A stretch of DNA of 64,000 nt from Oscillibacter sp. PC13 (GCF_900115635.1 NZ_FOXE01000007.1:1-64000), one strand, 5' to 3'. Shown: positions 8,094 through 17,424, numbered from the stretch's first letter. Translations and numbers: made by a program. Notes: generated from the sequence alone by a model not told the origin.

Positions 8094-8723
8094 ATGAAGC
8101 AAACGGTCGTTCCCTCACAGTATCTGCAGATTGCCTTGGATCTCGCCACCCGCATTTCCAAAGGCGACCTGCCGGAGGGCAGCCGGATTTATGGCCGCTC
8201 CCTGATGGCCTCAGAGTACAATGTGTCACCGGAAACCATCCGGCGTTCCCTGCGTCTGCTGGCGGATATGAAGGTAGTGGAAGTGAAGCCCCAGAGCGGC
8301 GCAGTGGTTCTCTCTGCGGACAGTGCCAGGCGGTACATTGAAAATTTCGGCGAAAACGCAGAGGTACGCACCCTGCGGGCAGAGCTGAAATCCCTGATGC
8401 AGCAATACGGCGAAATTACCCACCGTCTGACAGATGTTGTAACGGCTCTTTCGAAAAGCCAGGAAACATTTGCATCCGCCGAGCGTCCCTTTCCCAACTA
8501 TGAAGTACCCGTTCCAGCCGATTCCCCATTAATTGGGCAGAGCATCGGCGCCCTGAAATTCTGGCAGTCCACCGGGGGAACGATTGTGGCTATCCGCCGT
8601 GGGCAAACCGTAATCCTCTCCCCCGGCCCTTATGCGGAGCTATATGGCGGCGATGTCATTATCCTGGTGGGAAATCCCGCCGCCGCCGAGGCTGCCAACC
8701 GACTTGTAACTGCAAAGGAGTGA
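8094..8723 (+). CDS. GntR-type regulator with C-terminal RCK_C (TrkA-C) domain, BusR-like
   Basis: A 209-residue protein. Residues ~5-75 form a GntR winged helix (YLQIALDLATRISKGDLPEG, then VSPETIRRSLRLLADMKVV). A coiled stretch follows at ~90-125. Residues ~135-205 form an RCK_C domain (SPLIGQSIGALKFWQSTGGT, then GDVIILVGNP). This order is that of BusR, which binds c-di-AMP through RCK_C and represses a betaine transporter. The next three genes encode exactly such a transporter, so a c-di-AMP-responsive osmotic switch is a well-founded inference. GGCGGAGG precedes the ATG; a GTG at 8081 is an unlikely alternative. Confidence 0.85.
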   Translation: MKQTVVPSQYLQIALDLATRISKGDLPEGSRIYGRSLMASEYNVSPETIRRSLRLLADMKVVEVKPQSGAVVLSADSARRYIENFGENAEVRTLRAELKSLMQQYGEITHRLTDVVTALSKSQETFASAERPFPNYEVPVPADSPLIGQSIGALKFWQSTGGTIVAIRRGQTVILSPGPYAELYGGDVIILVGNPAAAEAANRLVTAKE

Positions 8724-8732
8724 AGAACCCGT

Positions 8733-9845
8733 ATGATCCAATTTGAACATGTCTGCAAAAGCTATGGAAAGACCCCCATTCTCAAGGACCTGAACTTCAC
8801 CATTCCCGACGGACAGTTTGTGGTCCTCATCGGCCCTTCCGGTTGCGGAAAGACCACAACCATGAAGATGATTAACCGCCTGCTGGAACCGGATTCCGGT
8901 GCGGTTCTCATCGATGGAAAGGACATCCGCACCACAGATCGGGTGGCTCTGCGGCGCCATATCGGATACGTCATTCAGCAGATTGGTCTGTTCCCCAACA
9001 TGACGGTGGCCCAGAATATCTGCGTGGTGCCAAAGCTTTTAAAGTATGAAAAGGCCAAGTGCAACGAAATTGTCCAGGACCTCTTAAAGATGGTCCATAT
9101 GGAGCAGTATGCGGATAAATACCCTTCCGAACTCTCCGGCGGGCAGCAGCAGCGAATCGGGGTGCTGCGCGCCCTGGCCGCCTCGCCCCCCATCGTGCTG
9201 ATGGATGAGCCTTTCAGCGCTTTGGACCCCATGACCCGGGAAATTCTCCAGGATGAAGTGAAAAACATTCAGCAGAAGCTGAACAAGACCATCGTCTTCG
9301 TCAGCCATGACATGGGCGAGGCGCTGAAACTGGCGGACACGATTATTTTCCTGGTGAGCGGCGAGGTGGTTCAAATGGCCTCGCCGGAAGAAATGTTGGA
9401 GCACCCGGCCAATGATCTGGTCCGCAATTTCCTGGGCAAGCATGCGCCCGACACGCCAGCCCCCTCCACTGTGGAGAGCTTCATGCGCACCAATGTTCTG
9501 ACCGTTGGGAAGGACCGCGGCGTTCTGGAGTGTGCGGAACGCATGGCCCGCAGCAGCGTGGATACGCTGCTGGTCACGGATACAGACGGCCGCTATGCTG
9601 GGACGGTCTCCATCGGCGATATCCGCCATTGGGGCCAGGGACTTACCAGCATTGAGCCCCTTGTCCGCCAGACCGCACGAACCGTCCGTGTTGGTGACGA
9701 GGCCAAGGAATCCTTTGACTACTTACTGGACTCCGGCGCAAACTACGTGGTGGTCCTGAATATGGACGACACCATCGCAGGCATCGTGACCAAGACCAGC
9801 GTGGCGCGATCGGTGGCGGAGAACCTGTGGGGGGATGCAAAATGA
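8733..9845 (+). CDS. opuCA: Glycine betaine/carnitine/choline ABC transporter ATPase with CBS pair
   Basis: A 370-residue ATPase of an osmoprotectant importer. Walker A is GPSGCGKTT, the ABC signature LSGGQQQR, and Walker B IVLMDEPFSALDP followed by the H-loop SHD. After the ATPase core, residues ~255-365 read as two CBS repeats (FMRTNVLTVGKDRGVLECAE, then GANYVVVLNMDDTIAGIVT), the usual ionic-strength or nucleotide-sensing module in OpuA/OpuC ATPases. AAGGAG lies before the ATG, 10 nt after the regulator stop. The permease gene overlaps its stop codon. Confidence 0.92.
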   Translation: MIQFEHVCKSYGKTPILKDLNFTIPDGQFVVLIGPSGCGKTTTMKMINRLLEPDSGAVLIDGKDIRTTDRVALRRHIGYVIQQIGLFPNMTVAQNICVVPKLLKYEKAKCNEIVQDLLKMVHMEQYADKYPSELSGGQQQRIGVLRALAASPPIVLMDEPFSALDPMTREILQDEVKNIQQKLNKTIVFVSHDMGEALKLADTIIFLVSGEVVQMASPEEMLEHPANDLVRNFLGKHAPDTPAPSTVESFMRTNVLTVGKDRGVLECAERMARSSVDTLLVTDTDGRYAGTVSIGDIRHWGQGLTSIEPLVRQTARTVRVGDEAKESFDYLLDSGANYVVVLNMDDTIAGIVTKTSVARSVAENLWGDAK

Positions 9846-10483
9846 GCGCTCTGTTTCATGATTACGGCAGTGAGCTGATCTCCGCCATCGGCATCCATAC
9901 AGCATATGTTCTGGTTTCCGTGGCTGTTGGCTTTGCCCTGGGACTGCTGCTGGGCATCCTGCTTTCCCGGATTCCCCAATGGTCCGGCGTCATTATTCCC
10001 CTGCTCTCCGTCTTTCAGACCATCCCCGGCCTGGTGTTCATCGGAGTTCTCTTCATCTGGTGGGGCAGCCAGCCCTATACTGTGATAGCGGCCCTCAGCG
10101 TATACGCCATGTTCCCGGTGCTGAAAAACACCTATACCGGAATTTTAGGCGTAGAGGACAAATACGTTGAAGCCGCCTGCGGCTGCGGTATGTCCCCCTT
10201 CCAGACGCTGCTGCAGGTAGAACTGCCCCTAGCCATGCCCACCATTATCGCGGGGCTTCGAATGGCTGCCATCTACACCGTTTCCTGGGCAGTGCTGGCC
10301 TCCATGATCGGCCAGGGGGGCCTGGGCAACTTTGTATACCGGGGCACTTCTTCCAACAACAATACGCTGATCCTGCTGGGCGCCATTCCCGCAGCCATCC
10401 TGGCCATCGTCTTTGGCGCAGTGATTGATCTGATTCAGAAAAAGGTCACGCCCAGGGGTCTCCGGAAGGAGGTAGACAAATGA
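9842..10483 (+). CDS. opuCB: Osmoprotectant ABC transporter permease
   Basis: A 213-residue membrane permease with five or six hydrophobic helices. The cytoplasmic EAA loop (VEAACGCGMSPFQTLLQVEL) contacts the ATPase. The true start is the ATG at 9842, overlapping the ATPase stop (ATGA). It overlaps the following gene the same way, so the three transporter genes are translationally coupled. It pairs with the permease half of the next, fused protein to form a heterodimeric channel. Confidence 0.9.
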   Translation: MSALFHDYGSELISAIGIHTAYVLVSVAVGFALGLLLGILLSRIPQWSGVIIPLLSVFQTIPGLVFIGVLFIWWGSQPYTVIAALSVYAMFPVLKNTYTGILGVEDKYVEAACGCGMSPFQTLLQVELPLAMPTIIAGLRMAAIYTVSWAVLASMIGQGGLGNFVYRGTSSNNNTLILLGAIPAAILAIVFGAVIDLIQKKVTPRGLRKEVDK

Positions 10484-11982
10484 CCTGGACGGTAATCCTT
10501 GAGCACCTGTTCATCGTACTGGCGGCAAGCATTCTGTCCATTGCCATTGGCTTGCCGCTTGGCATCTGGGCCTATGTGTCTCCCAGGGCCAGAGGTGTCA
10601 TTCTCCGGGTGGTGGATTTGCTGCAGACCATTCCCTCTCTGGCCCTTTTGGGTATCATCATGGTGGTGCTGGATCCAGGCAAACTCACTGTCATCCTGGG
10701 CATCACCCTCTACTCCCTGCTTCCCATTGTTCGGAACACCTGCCTGGGACTCCAGGAAGTGGATCCCGGCGTGAAGGAGGCTGCCCGCGGCATGGGCATG
10801 AGCAAGCCCTACCGCATTTTGATGGTGGAATTTCCCCTGGCCTTCCCCACGGTGTTCACCGGCATCCGCATTGCCGTGGTAAACGCCATTGGCACCGCGG
10901 TATTTGCGGCCTTTGTCGGCGGCGGCGGCCTTGGCGGCGTCATTACCCAAGCTATCCGAATTAAGAATATGCCAGTCATTGCGGCAGCCACCGGCGTACT
11001 GATGGTGATTGCCGTGGTGCTGGATCTGGTGATGGGCTGGTTTGAAGGCCAGATGCGCAAGAGCAGAGGCGGCTCCCGGAAAATGTGGATTCCCGTTGCG
11101 GCACTGCTGCTGGCCTTCTGCCTGTTGCTGCCTTATGGCCGCGGCAGCAGCGGCGATCTGATGCTCTATGATGGGGATTACTCTGAAACTCAGCTGATGC
11201 ACCACATGGTGAAGATGCTGGTGGAGGAGCAGACAGATTTGAGCGTCACCATTCAGGATCAGATGTCCCAGGTGAATAACTTTAAGGCCCTGGAGGGCGA
11301 TGGACACACCTGCGATCTGATGATCTCCTACGACGGCACACTGCTGACCACCTTCTTCCAACAGGACACCTCCGATGTGCCGGCGGGCATGAGTATTTAC
11401 AACTACGTCAATCAGAAGGCCCAGACGGACTACGGTATGAAGCTGCTGGATCAGCTTGGCTTTGACAACACCTACGCCATCGGCGTGCCGGAAGCGCTGG
11501 CGAAGCAGTATCAGCTGGAAACGATCAGCGACCTGGTCCCTGTGGCAGACCGGCTGGTTTTCGGCGCAGAACAGGAGTTCTTCACGCTGGAGGGCAGCAT
11601 GAAATACAACCCCTTTGTGGAGTTCTACGGGCTGAACTTCAAGACCTATAAGCCTGTGGACCAGGGTTTGAAATACGCCGCCATTGAAAACGGCAGCTTC
11701 GATGTGGCGGTAGTCTATGCCACCGATGGTCTGAACCGTAAGGTAGGCCTGAAAATTCTGGAGGACGACAAGAGCTTCTTCCCGGATTACAACGGCGCTT
11801 TCCTGGTACGCCAGGACGTATTGGCAAAATATCCGGAGTTGGAGGAAATTCTGAATCAGCTGTCTGGGAAGATCCCTACCGAGCAGATGGCGGAACTGAC
11901 CTACCAGGTGGACGTGGTGGGCCGGAGCGTGGACGAAGTTGCCCACGAATTCCTGTCCAGCCAGGGATTGATCAGCGGCTGA
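10480..11982 (+). CDS. Fused osmoprotectant permease and substrate-binding protein
   Basis: A 500-residue fusion. Residues ~1-200 are a second OpuC-type permease with an EAA loop (VKEAARGMGMSKPYRILMVE). After a transmembrane helix at ~205-222, residues ~228-500 form an extracytoplasmic substrate-binding domain of the glycine betaine/choline OpuAC/ProX class. The binding domain therefore hangs from the permease on the cell surface rather than being a lipoprotein. The start overlaps the previous stop (ATGA). A strong terminator follows. Specificity among betaine, carnitine and choline cannot be told by eye. Confidence 0.88.
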   Translation: MTWTVILEHLFIVLAASILSIAIGLPLGIWAYVSPRARGVILRVVDLLQTIPSLALLGIIMVVLDPGKLTVILGITLYSLLPIVRNTCLGLQEVDPGVKEAARGMGMSKPYRILMVEFPLAFPTVFTGIRIAVVNAIGTAVFAAFVGGGGLGGVITQAIRIKNMPVIAAATGVLMVIAVVLDLVMGWFEGQMRKSRGGSRKMWIPVAALLLAFCLLLPYGRGSSGDLMLYDGDYSETQLMHHMVKMLVEEQTDLSVTIQDQMSQVNNFKALEGDGHTCDLMISYDGTLLTTFFQQDTSDVPAGMSIYNYVNQKAQTDYGMKLLDQLGFDNTYAIGVPEALAKQYQLETISDLVPVADRLVFGAEQEFFTLEGSMKYNPFVEFYGLNFKTYKPVDQGLKYAAIENGSFDVAVVYATDGLNRKVGLKILEDDKSFFPDYNGAFLVRQDVLAKYPELEEILNQLSGKIPTEQMAELTYQVDVVGRSVDEVAHEFLSSQGLISG

Positions 11983-11999
11983 AAACCTGATAGGATCTA

Positions 12000-12033
12000 T
12001 TCCGGGGGAGCTTGATTCCCCCGGAATTTTTTT
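12000..12033 (+). terminator. Terminator of the osmolyte operon
   Basis: TTCCGGGGGA pairs with TTCCCCCGGAA across a short loop and is followed by TTTTTTT. It lies 17 nt after the fused permease gene. Confidence 0.9.
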
Positions 12034-12106
12034 GCAACCAGCGGCGCTTTTTTTCGTCTTTTCCTATGAGGCGGAGGAAACACTCAATTGGAAGGAGGCG
12101 GAGTCT

Positions 12107-12667
12107 ATGGAGGACAGCCAAATTGTCGAGCTGTACTGGGCCCGCTCGGAACAGGCCATCACGGAGACCTCAGACAAATACGGCGGCTATCTGCGGAACA
12201 TCTCGTGGAATATTCTACGCAGCCATGGCGATGCAGAGGAGTGTGTGAACGACACCTATTTACGTACCTGGAACGCCATTCCGCCCGCTCGCCCCTCAGC
12301 CCTCCGGGTCTGGCTGGGGCGAATTGCCCGGAACCTGTCCCTGGACCGCTGGAAGCAAAGCCGGGCGCAAAAGAGGGGAGGCGATGAAGCGGCGCTCCTG
12401 CTGGGAGAGCTGGATGCCTGCATTCCTGCGCCTCACGGCACGGAAAAGGCTCTGGAGGATCAGGAGATTGCCGCTTTGATTAGTTTATTTTTGCGGGATC
12501 TCTCCCCGGAAACTCGCAAAATTTTCCTGCGGCGGTACTGGTACGGGGAAGATTTGACAACCATTGCAGCCTGCCTTGGCTGTAGCCAGGGAAAGGTAAA
12601 GTCCTCTCTGTTCCGTACCCGCAAGGCCCTGCGCGCGTATCTGGAAAAGGAGGAGGTGCTGTTATGA
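12107..12667 (+). CDS. ECF-like sigma-70 family factor
   Basis: A 186-residue sigma factor with region 2 at ~25-85 (SHGDAEECVNDTYLRTWNA, then LARIARNLSLDRWK-like residues) and region 4 at ~125-175 (LSPETRKIFLRRYWYGEDLT, with HTH IAACLGCSQGKVKSSLFRTR). The start at 12107 has GGAGGCGGAG upstream; an earlier ATG at 12032 overlaps the preceding terminator and is rejected. The downstream membrane protein overlaps its stop by ATGA and is the likely anti-sigma or signal partner. The signal sensed is unknown. Confidence 0.8.
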   Translation: MEDSQIVELYWARSEQAITETSDKYGGYLRNISWNILRSHGDAEECVNDTYLRTWNAIPPARPSALRVWLGRIARNLSLDRWKQSRAQKRGGDEAALLLGELDACIPAPHGTEKALEDQEIAALISLFLRDLSPETRKIFLRRYWYGEDLTTIAACLGCSQGKVKSSLFRTRKALRAYLEKEEVLL

Positions 12668-14277
12668 GCGGAGAACGGCTGTTTCGCATTTTGGGACTGG
12701 TGGACGAAGACCTCATTGAGGAGGCGGGGACGGACTCCTCCCCCACTGCCATACAGCGGCGCAGCACACCCTGGGGCCGGTATCTGGCTGCAGCTGCCTG
12801 TTTAACGCTGATGTGCGGCCTTGGCCTTGCCTGGCTGGTCACCGGAGGATTCCACGGCATGGGCGCCGCTGCGCCCGGAGAGAGCAGTGGAGCTGGCGGC
12901 GGTATCGCTCATGACAACGAGCCCCTCTATACAGACGGGTCCACTGTGTTCATGTCCTACGCCGGGCCGGTGCTCCCTATGACAACCGAAGAGTCCGATC
13001 CAGGCCTGACAGCAGAGCGCACAACCTCTTGGGACTTTGCGCCGGGCACCTATCGGGACGGGTCCCCCCGGCAGTGGAGTGCTGTGGTCACTGACCGCTA
13101 TATGCTGGCCAATCCCACAGAAACGGATACCACAGTAACCGCCCTGTATCCATTTACCGGAAGCTTCTCCGAATTGGCGGAGGCAGCGCCCACTGTGACC
13201 GTGGACGGTGTGAAAACCGAGGCCGTGCTGTATGCCGGGGCCTATGCCGGGGGCTTCCGGGGCGTTTATGAGGAGGACGGTCTTGACGATTCCACTTGGA
13301 ATCTCCATCCACCCGCCAGCTGGACGGACTATCAGGCTTTGCTGGAGGACGGCAGCTATCTGTCCCAAGCGCTGCGTGAAAACCCTGCATTGGATATTCC
13401 TGTGACCGTATATGAATTCACCGACTTTGAGGCTCCGACGGAGGAATACGAGGCCGCTACCCAAGCGATTTCCTTTACCATCGACAAGTCCCGTACTACG
13501 ATCCTCACCTATGGCTTTAACGGCGCAAGCTGGGATGAGGACACCGGCTGGCGGCAGTATGATTACTTTGTGCCGGACGGGGTGAGGGGGGAATCTGAGG
13601 TGAAGGTACTGATTGTGCTGGGCGATGATCTTCAGGACTACACCCTTCAGGGCTATGCCAACGGCGCCTGTGAGGAAAATGGGAAAATCGACGGTGTCTC
13701 CTGTACCATTATCCGTCGGGAGGCCACTTTGGAAGAGGCGCTTGGAAATTTGTGCAGAGCTTATGCAGATCAGTATATGGACCATCTTCCAATGGAAATG
13801 GCGAATATCTTTGATTCTGTGTCTATGGAACTCTTCCAGGACGCTGTGGCGGAGCTTTTGACCCAATACGGCGTTTTGTCTGGTGAGGGCTTAGTAGACC
13901 GGTACAGCGACGGGCGACTGGACGATTTGATCAGCGAGGCTTTGACGCAGGAGCGGGTACTGTATCTCCGTTTTCCTGTAACCGTGCCCGCAGGCGGCAG
14001 TATCACGGTATCGGCGTCGCTTTGGAAGGCGCCCAGCTTTGACTTCGGCTGTTCCGAGTCAGACAATGTGGATCTGCAGGGCTATGATCTGGTGACGCAT
14101 CTGGGCTCCACTCTGACATTCACCATCCAGCGTGCCTCTCTGGTGAATACAGGGGGTATCGAACTGGTCCGGCAGAACGTTGGATTTGATCTGAAAAACG
14201 GCAAGGCGGAAGTGGAGCTGTCCCCGGATGAGGCACATTATTATCTTGAGGTTCGTCCGCTGGAGGCAACGCCCTAA
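12664..14277 (+). CDS. Single-pass membrane protein, likely partner of the sigma factor
   Basis: A 537-residue protein with a ~38-residue cytoplasmic N-terminus (MSGERLFRILGLVDEDLIEE), a membrane helix at ~40-62 and a large extracytoplasmic part rich in Thr, Ser, Asp and Tyr. The N-terminal segment could bind the sigma factor, though no zinc-binding ZAS motif is visible. The outer domain is unrecognised and looks like beta-rich repeats. Coupling to the sigma gene (ATGA overlap) is the main evidence for an anti-sigma or sensor role. Confidence 0.55.
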   Translation: MSGERLFRILGLVDEDLIEEAGTDSSPTAIQRRSTPWGRYLAAAACLTLMCGLGLAWLVTGGFHGMGAAAPGESSGAGGGIAHDNEPLYTDGSTVFMSYAGPVLPMTTEESDPGLTAERTTSWDFAPGTYRDGSPRQWSAVVTDRYMLANPTETDTTVTALYPFTGSFSELAEAAPTVTVDGVKTEAVLYAGAYAGGFRGVYEEDGLDDSTWNLHPPASWTDYQALLEDGSYLSQALRENPALDIPVTVYEFTDFEAPTEEYEAATQAISFTIDKSRTTILTYGFNGASWDEDTGWRQYDYFVPDGVRGESEVKVLIVLGDDLQDYTLQGYANGACEENGKIDGVSCTIIRREATLEEALGNLCRAYADQYMDHLPMEMANIFDSVSMELFQDAVAELLTQYGVLSGEGLVDRYSDGRLDDLISEALTQERVLYLRFPVTVPAGGSITVSASLWKAPSFDFGCSESDNVDLQGYDLVTHLGSTLTFTIQRASLVNTGGIELVRQNVGFDLKNGKAEVELSPDEAHYYLEVRPLEATP

Positions 14278-14373
14278 TCTGCCTTTAAGCAGTCCGTTCA
14301 TAATCGTCCGTTTCTTATCGTTTTTCTATAATATTATATTTATCGGCACAAGAAGCCAAGCTTTGTAAGGTGC

Positions 14374-14715
14374 ATGAATCATGATACATGTGCCCGGATC
14401 AGCTTTTGGCTGAACCGCCGGCTGCATCTGGGTGCTAACGAAAAAAGTCTGGTACAGGGTGCCTTTCTCCACGATTTTTACCTATACGACTGGCACCGGC
14501 GCCGATCTGCCAGCCGCTGGCACGGGTTCCGGCACCCGGCCATCGCCCTGCGTAACGCCTCTGCGTCCTATTCTCTGGATGAGCGGGAAAAAAACATCAT
14601 TGTCAGCCATATGTGGCCGCTGACCCTGACCCGGCCGCCACATTGCCGGGAGGCCGCCCTGGTCTGTCTGGCGGACAAGGGCTGTTCTCTTCACGAGACG
14701 TTGTTTCGGCGGTGA
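14374..14715 (+). pseudogene. HD-domain phosphohydrolase remnant lacking its N-terminus
   Basis: About 113 codons matching the C-terminal two-thirds of a small HD protein family. Conserved pieces are GAFLHDFYLYDW (the HD pair), HGFRHPAIALRNA, SHMWPLTL and CLADKGCSL. Family members usually begin 40-45 residues earlier with a further metal-binding His. Here an in-frame stop at 14329-14331 leaves no room for that part, and no good ribosome site precedes the ATG. I read it as a truncated gene; translation of the fragment cannot be excluded. Confidence 0.6.
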
Positions 14716-14752
14716 AATGCGCTTGCTCAATGATGCGTACTGCATGAATAAC

Positions 14753-14795
14753 AAAAAGCTTCGAAACCGATTGAAAACGGTTTCGAAGCTTTTTT
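14753..14795. terminator. Bidirectional terminator after the HD remnant and the rubredoxin gene
   Basis: AAAAAGCTTCGAAACCG (14753-14769) pairs with CGGTTTCGAAGCTTTTTT. The 17-bp stem is flanked by A and T runs and so works in both directions. It ends the convergent leftward flavin reductase/rubredoxin gene as well. Confidence 0.9.
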
Positions 14796-14836
14796 ATCCT
14801 CAGGTATCCGGCAAATCAGCCGTTCTTTCTGCAAGC

Positions 14837-15460
14837 TCAATCCTGTTTGACAAATTTGCTGGCCGGCGCCCGGCAGATGGGACACACATAATCCGCTGGA
14901 AGGCTCTCCCCTTCATAGATATAGCCGCAGACTGTGCAGCGGAACCCATTTCCCGCCATCGTCCGGTATACAGTGGCGGCAGGCGGCGTGGTCTTGCCGC
15001 GGTTTGTAAATTCCTGCAGCGTCAGCACCGGGCCGTCTCCAAGAACCTCCGACTCGGTTACTTCCCCCACCAGCAGCATATAACTGCCGATGTCCAAGCT
15101 GTCCACCACCTTACAGGAAATCCGGGCAACCATATGTTCCATCAGATAGGGATTGCCCATTCCGTCCGTCTTGACCGCATATTCCGCAAACTTATCCTTC
15201 ACCCGTCCAGAGCGGTAGCCAAAACAGTCAATGAGGCCCTCCGGGCAATCCGCTGCCAACAGCGTCACCGAAAAGCTGCCAGAGGCTTTGATCGCCTGGT
15301 AAGTTTCATGATCCTTATTCACCGTAACTGTAAATTTTGCCGGGTAGGACGCAGTCACCTGATGGAGGGAATTGATGATACAGCCATGATGCTTGTCACC
15401 ATTTGCAGCAGAGAGCAGGGACAGAGTATAGTTCAGTTTCTCAAAAGCCTTCGTATTCAT
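14837..15460 (-). CDS. Flavin reductase-like protein with C-terminal rubredoxin (high-molecular-weight rubredoxin)
   Basis: A 207-residue fusion. Residues ~1-155 are a split-barrel FMN-binding flavin reductase domain (HHGCIINSLHQVTASYPAKF, then SFSVTLLAADCP). Residues ~168-205 are a rubredoxin-like knuckle pair, CTVCGYIYEG and CPICRAPASKF, binding one iron. This is the Hrb architecture of Clostridia, which passes electrons to flavodiiron proteins for oxygen or NO removal. The start at 15460 has GGAAGGA upstream. No flavodiiron gene lies nearby. Confidence 0.88.
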   Translation of the reverse strand: MNTKAFEKLNYTLSLLSAANGDKHHGCIINSLHQVTASYPAKFTVTVNKDHETYQAIKASGSFSVTLLAADCPEGLIDCFGYRSGRVKDKFAEYAVKTDGMGNPYLMEHMVARISCKVVDSLDIGSYMLLVGEVTESEVLGDGPVLTLQEFTNRGKTTPPAATVYRTMAGNGFRCTVCGYIYEGESLPADYVCPICRAPASKFVKQD

Positions 15461-15695
15461 AACGTCCTTCCTTTCTTCTCCTGTCGATTGAAATATTAGA
15501 TATTTATATGAAATAGTATAGCAGGTTTCATGCTTCCGTCCTGTTGCGTCCGCAACAAATGCGCACAAAAATTTTCCAGGTTTCCCCATAGACAAAACAT
15601 TTTTTATAGCGTATACTGTCCTCAATATTTAAGCACCATTTATATCTACCATAAGTAAAACAAATGTTTTCTATTTTGTAAAAAGGAGTGGTTCT
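15461..15695. other. Divergent intergenic region before adenine deaminase
   Basis: This 235-nt AT-rich stretch must hold promoters for both the leftward rubredoxin gene and the rightward adenine deaminase. I looked for a purine riboswitch and do not see its conserved loops or P1 closing stem. No other structure stands out. Confidence 0.4.
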
Positions 15696-17420
15696 ATGTC
15701 TGAGAGTTACGCAGGCAAGATCAACCGAAAGCTGCTGAAAAAACGGCGCATCATCAATGCAGCAGCCGGGCGGGAGCCGGCAGATCTGGTGCTGAAAAAT
15801 GCGACGTATGTCAACGTATTTTCCAATGAGTTGTGTCATGCGGACATCGCCGTGGCAGAAGGGCTCATTGTTGGCATGGGACAGTACTCCGGCGTGGTTG
15901 AGGAGGACATGACCGGTAAGATTATTCTGCCCGGCTTTTTAGATGCCCATATCCATTTGGAGAGTTCTTTGGTTTCTCCAAAGGAATTTGTAAAAGCCGT
16001 CCTGCCCCATGGAACCACTACCGTTATTACCGATCCTCACGAGATTGCGAATGTCATGGGTACGGACGGTATTGAATATATGCTTCAGGCAACAGAGGGG
16101 CTGCCGGTGGATGTGCGCTTTATGCTCCCCTCCTGTGTTCCAGCCACACCCCTGGATGAGTCGGGAGCTGTTTTGGACTATCGGGCCATCGACAGTTTTT
16201 ATGCCCATCCCAGAGTCCAGGGATTGGCTGAGATGATGAATTTTGTCGGCATTATCAACAACGACGATCAAGCCGTGGAAAAAATTGTGGCGGCGCAGGC
16301 CAACCACAAAAAAATTGATGGGCATGCGCCGGATTTAGCAGGCAATGATCTGAATGCCTATATTGCCGCCGGCGTTTATTCCGATCATGAATGCCATGAC
16401 TTGAAGGACGCCATTGCCAAACTGGAGCGGGGACAATTTATCATGATTCGGGAGGGAACCGCTGCCCGGAACTTGGAGGCCCTGGCCCCCCTGCTGTGCG
16501 ACAAATACAGTGAACGGTGTATGTTCTGCACCGATGACAAGCATCCAAACGACCTGCTGGAAAAGGGACATATCGATTACATTGTAAAGCGTGCCATCGC
16601 TCTGGGGGTCGATCCCATCACAGCCATCAAGGTGGCCTGCCACAACGCCGCCCGTTATTTTCTTCTGAACAACCGGGGTGCCATTGCGCCGGGCTATCTG
16701 GGAGACTTTGTGGTCATTGACAATTTCCAGAACTTCCATATCGAGCAGGTCTATAAGCGCGGCGAACGGATGGTGGAAAACGGGGTGGTAAAGGCGTTCT
16801 CTGCGCCATCCATTGAACAGTATCTGGTCGATCGGGCCCACAGCACCTTCCACGTGTCCCCCCTGACCGCCCAGGACTTTGCCGAACGGAGGCCCAGAGG
16901 CATCATCGGGATGGTGAATGGAGAAATCACTACCGTGGATGCCGGCTACTCCGACCACATTGACGTGGAATACGACGTGCTGAAAATCGCTGTGGTAGAG
17001 CGCCATAAAAACACACACCACATCGGCATTGGCTTTCTCCAGGGTTATGGTCTAAAGTCCGGCGCCGTGGCCACCTCCATCTCCCATGATTCCCACAACA
17101 TCATTGTGGTGGGGACCAATGAAGCGGATATGGCCGCCGCTGCCAACCGTGTTGTTGAACTGAATGGCGGGATTGTAGTCTGGGACGGTGGACAGCCGCA
17201 GGCAGAGGTTCCCCTGGCAATTGCTGGCATCATGAGTGAGGAATCTCTGGTGGCTGTCAACGAGCATCTGGAAACCGCTAAGGAACGGGCCTTTGAACTG
17301 GGCGTCAGTCCAGGAATTGATCCCTTTATGACACTGAGTTTTATGGCTTTGCCGGTTATCCCCTCTCTGCGAATCACTACCCGGGGCGTATTTGATGTGA
17401 ATAGTCAGAGTTATGTTTAA
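15696..17420 (+). CDS. ade: Adenine deaminase
   Basis: A 574-residue amidohydrolase that converts adenine to hypoxanthine and ammonia in purine salvage. The metal-binding start of the barrel is GFLDAHIHLESS (HxH), followed by TTTVITDPHEIANVMG and, later, FCTDDKHPNDLL with a catalytic-region aspartate. Length and the N-terminal GREPADLVLKNA match AdeC/Ade. AAAAAGGAG precedes the ATG by 9 nt. It stands alone between a divergent gene and a strong terminator. Confidence 0.95.
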   Translation: MSESYAGKINRKLLKKRRIINAAAGREPADLVLKNATYVNVFSNELCHADIAVAEGLIVGMGQYSGVVEEDMTGKIILPGFLDAHIHLESSLVSPKEFVKAVLPHGTTTVITDPHEIANVMGTDGIEYMLQATEGLPVDVRFMLPSCVPATPLDESGAVLDYRAIDSFYAHPRVQGLAEMMNFVGIINNDDQAVEKIVAAQANHKKIDGHAPDLAGNDLNAYIAAGVYSDHECHDLKDAIAKLERGQFIMIREGTAARNLEALAPLLCDKYSERCMFCTDDKHPNDLLEKGHIDYIVKRAIALGVDPITAIKVACHNAARYFLLNNRGAIAPGYLGDFVVIDNFQNFHIEQVYKRGERMVENGVVKAFSAPSIEQYLVDRAHSTFHVSPLTAQDFAERRPRGIIGMVNGEITTVDAGYSDHIDVEYDVLKIAVVERHKNTHHIGIGFLQGYGLKSGAVATSISHDSHNIIVVGTNEADMAAAANRVVELNGGIVVWDGGQPQAEVPLAIAGIMSEESLVAVNEHLETAKERAFELGVSPGIDPFMTLSFMALPVIPSLRITTRGVFDVNSQSYV

Positions 17421-17424
17421 ATAT

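Noticed and set aside
10435-11946. Long open frame (503 codons) antisense to the osmolyte permease genes
   Set aside because: His/Gln-rich, no ribosome site, fully opposite two genes with clear domains; a composition shadow.
15461-15695. Purine riboswitch before adenine deaminase
   Set aside because: The conserved purine-aptamer core and P1 stem are not found.
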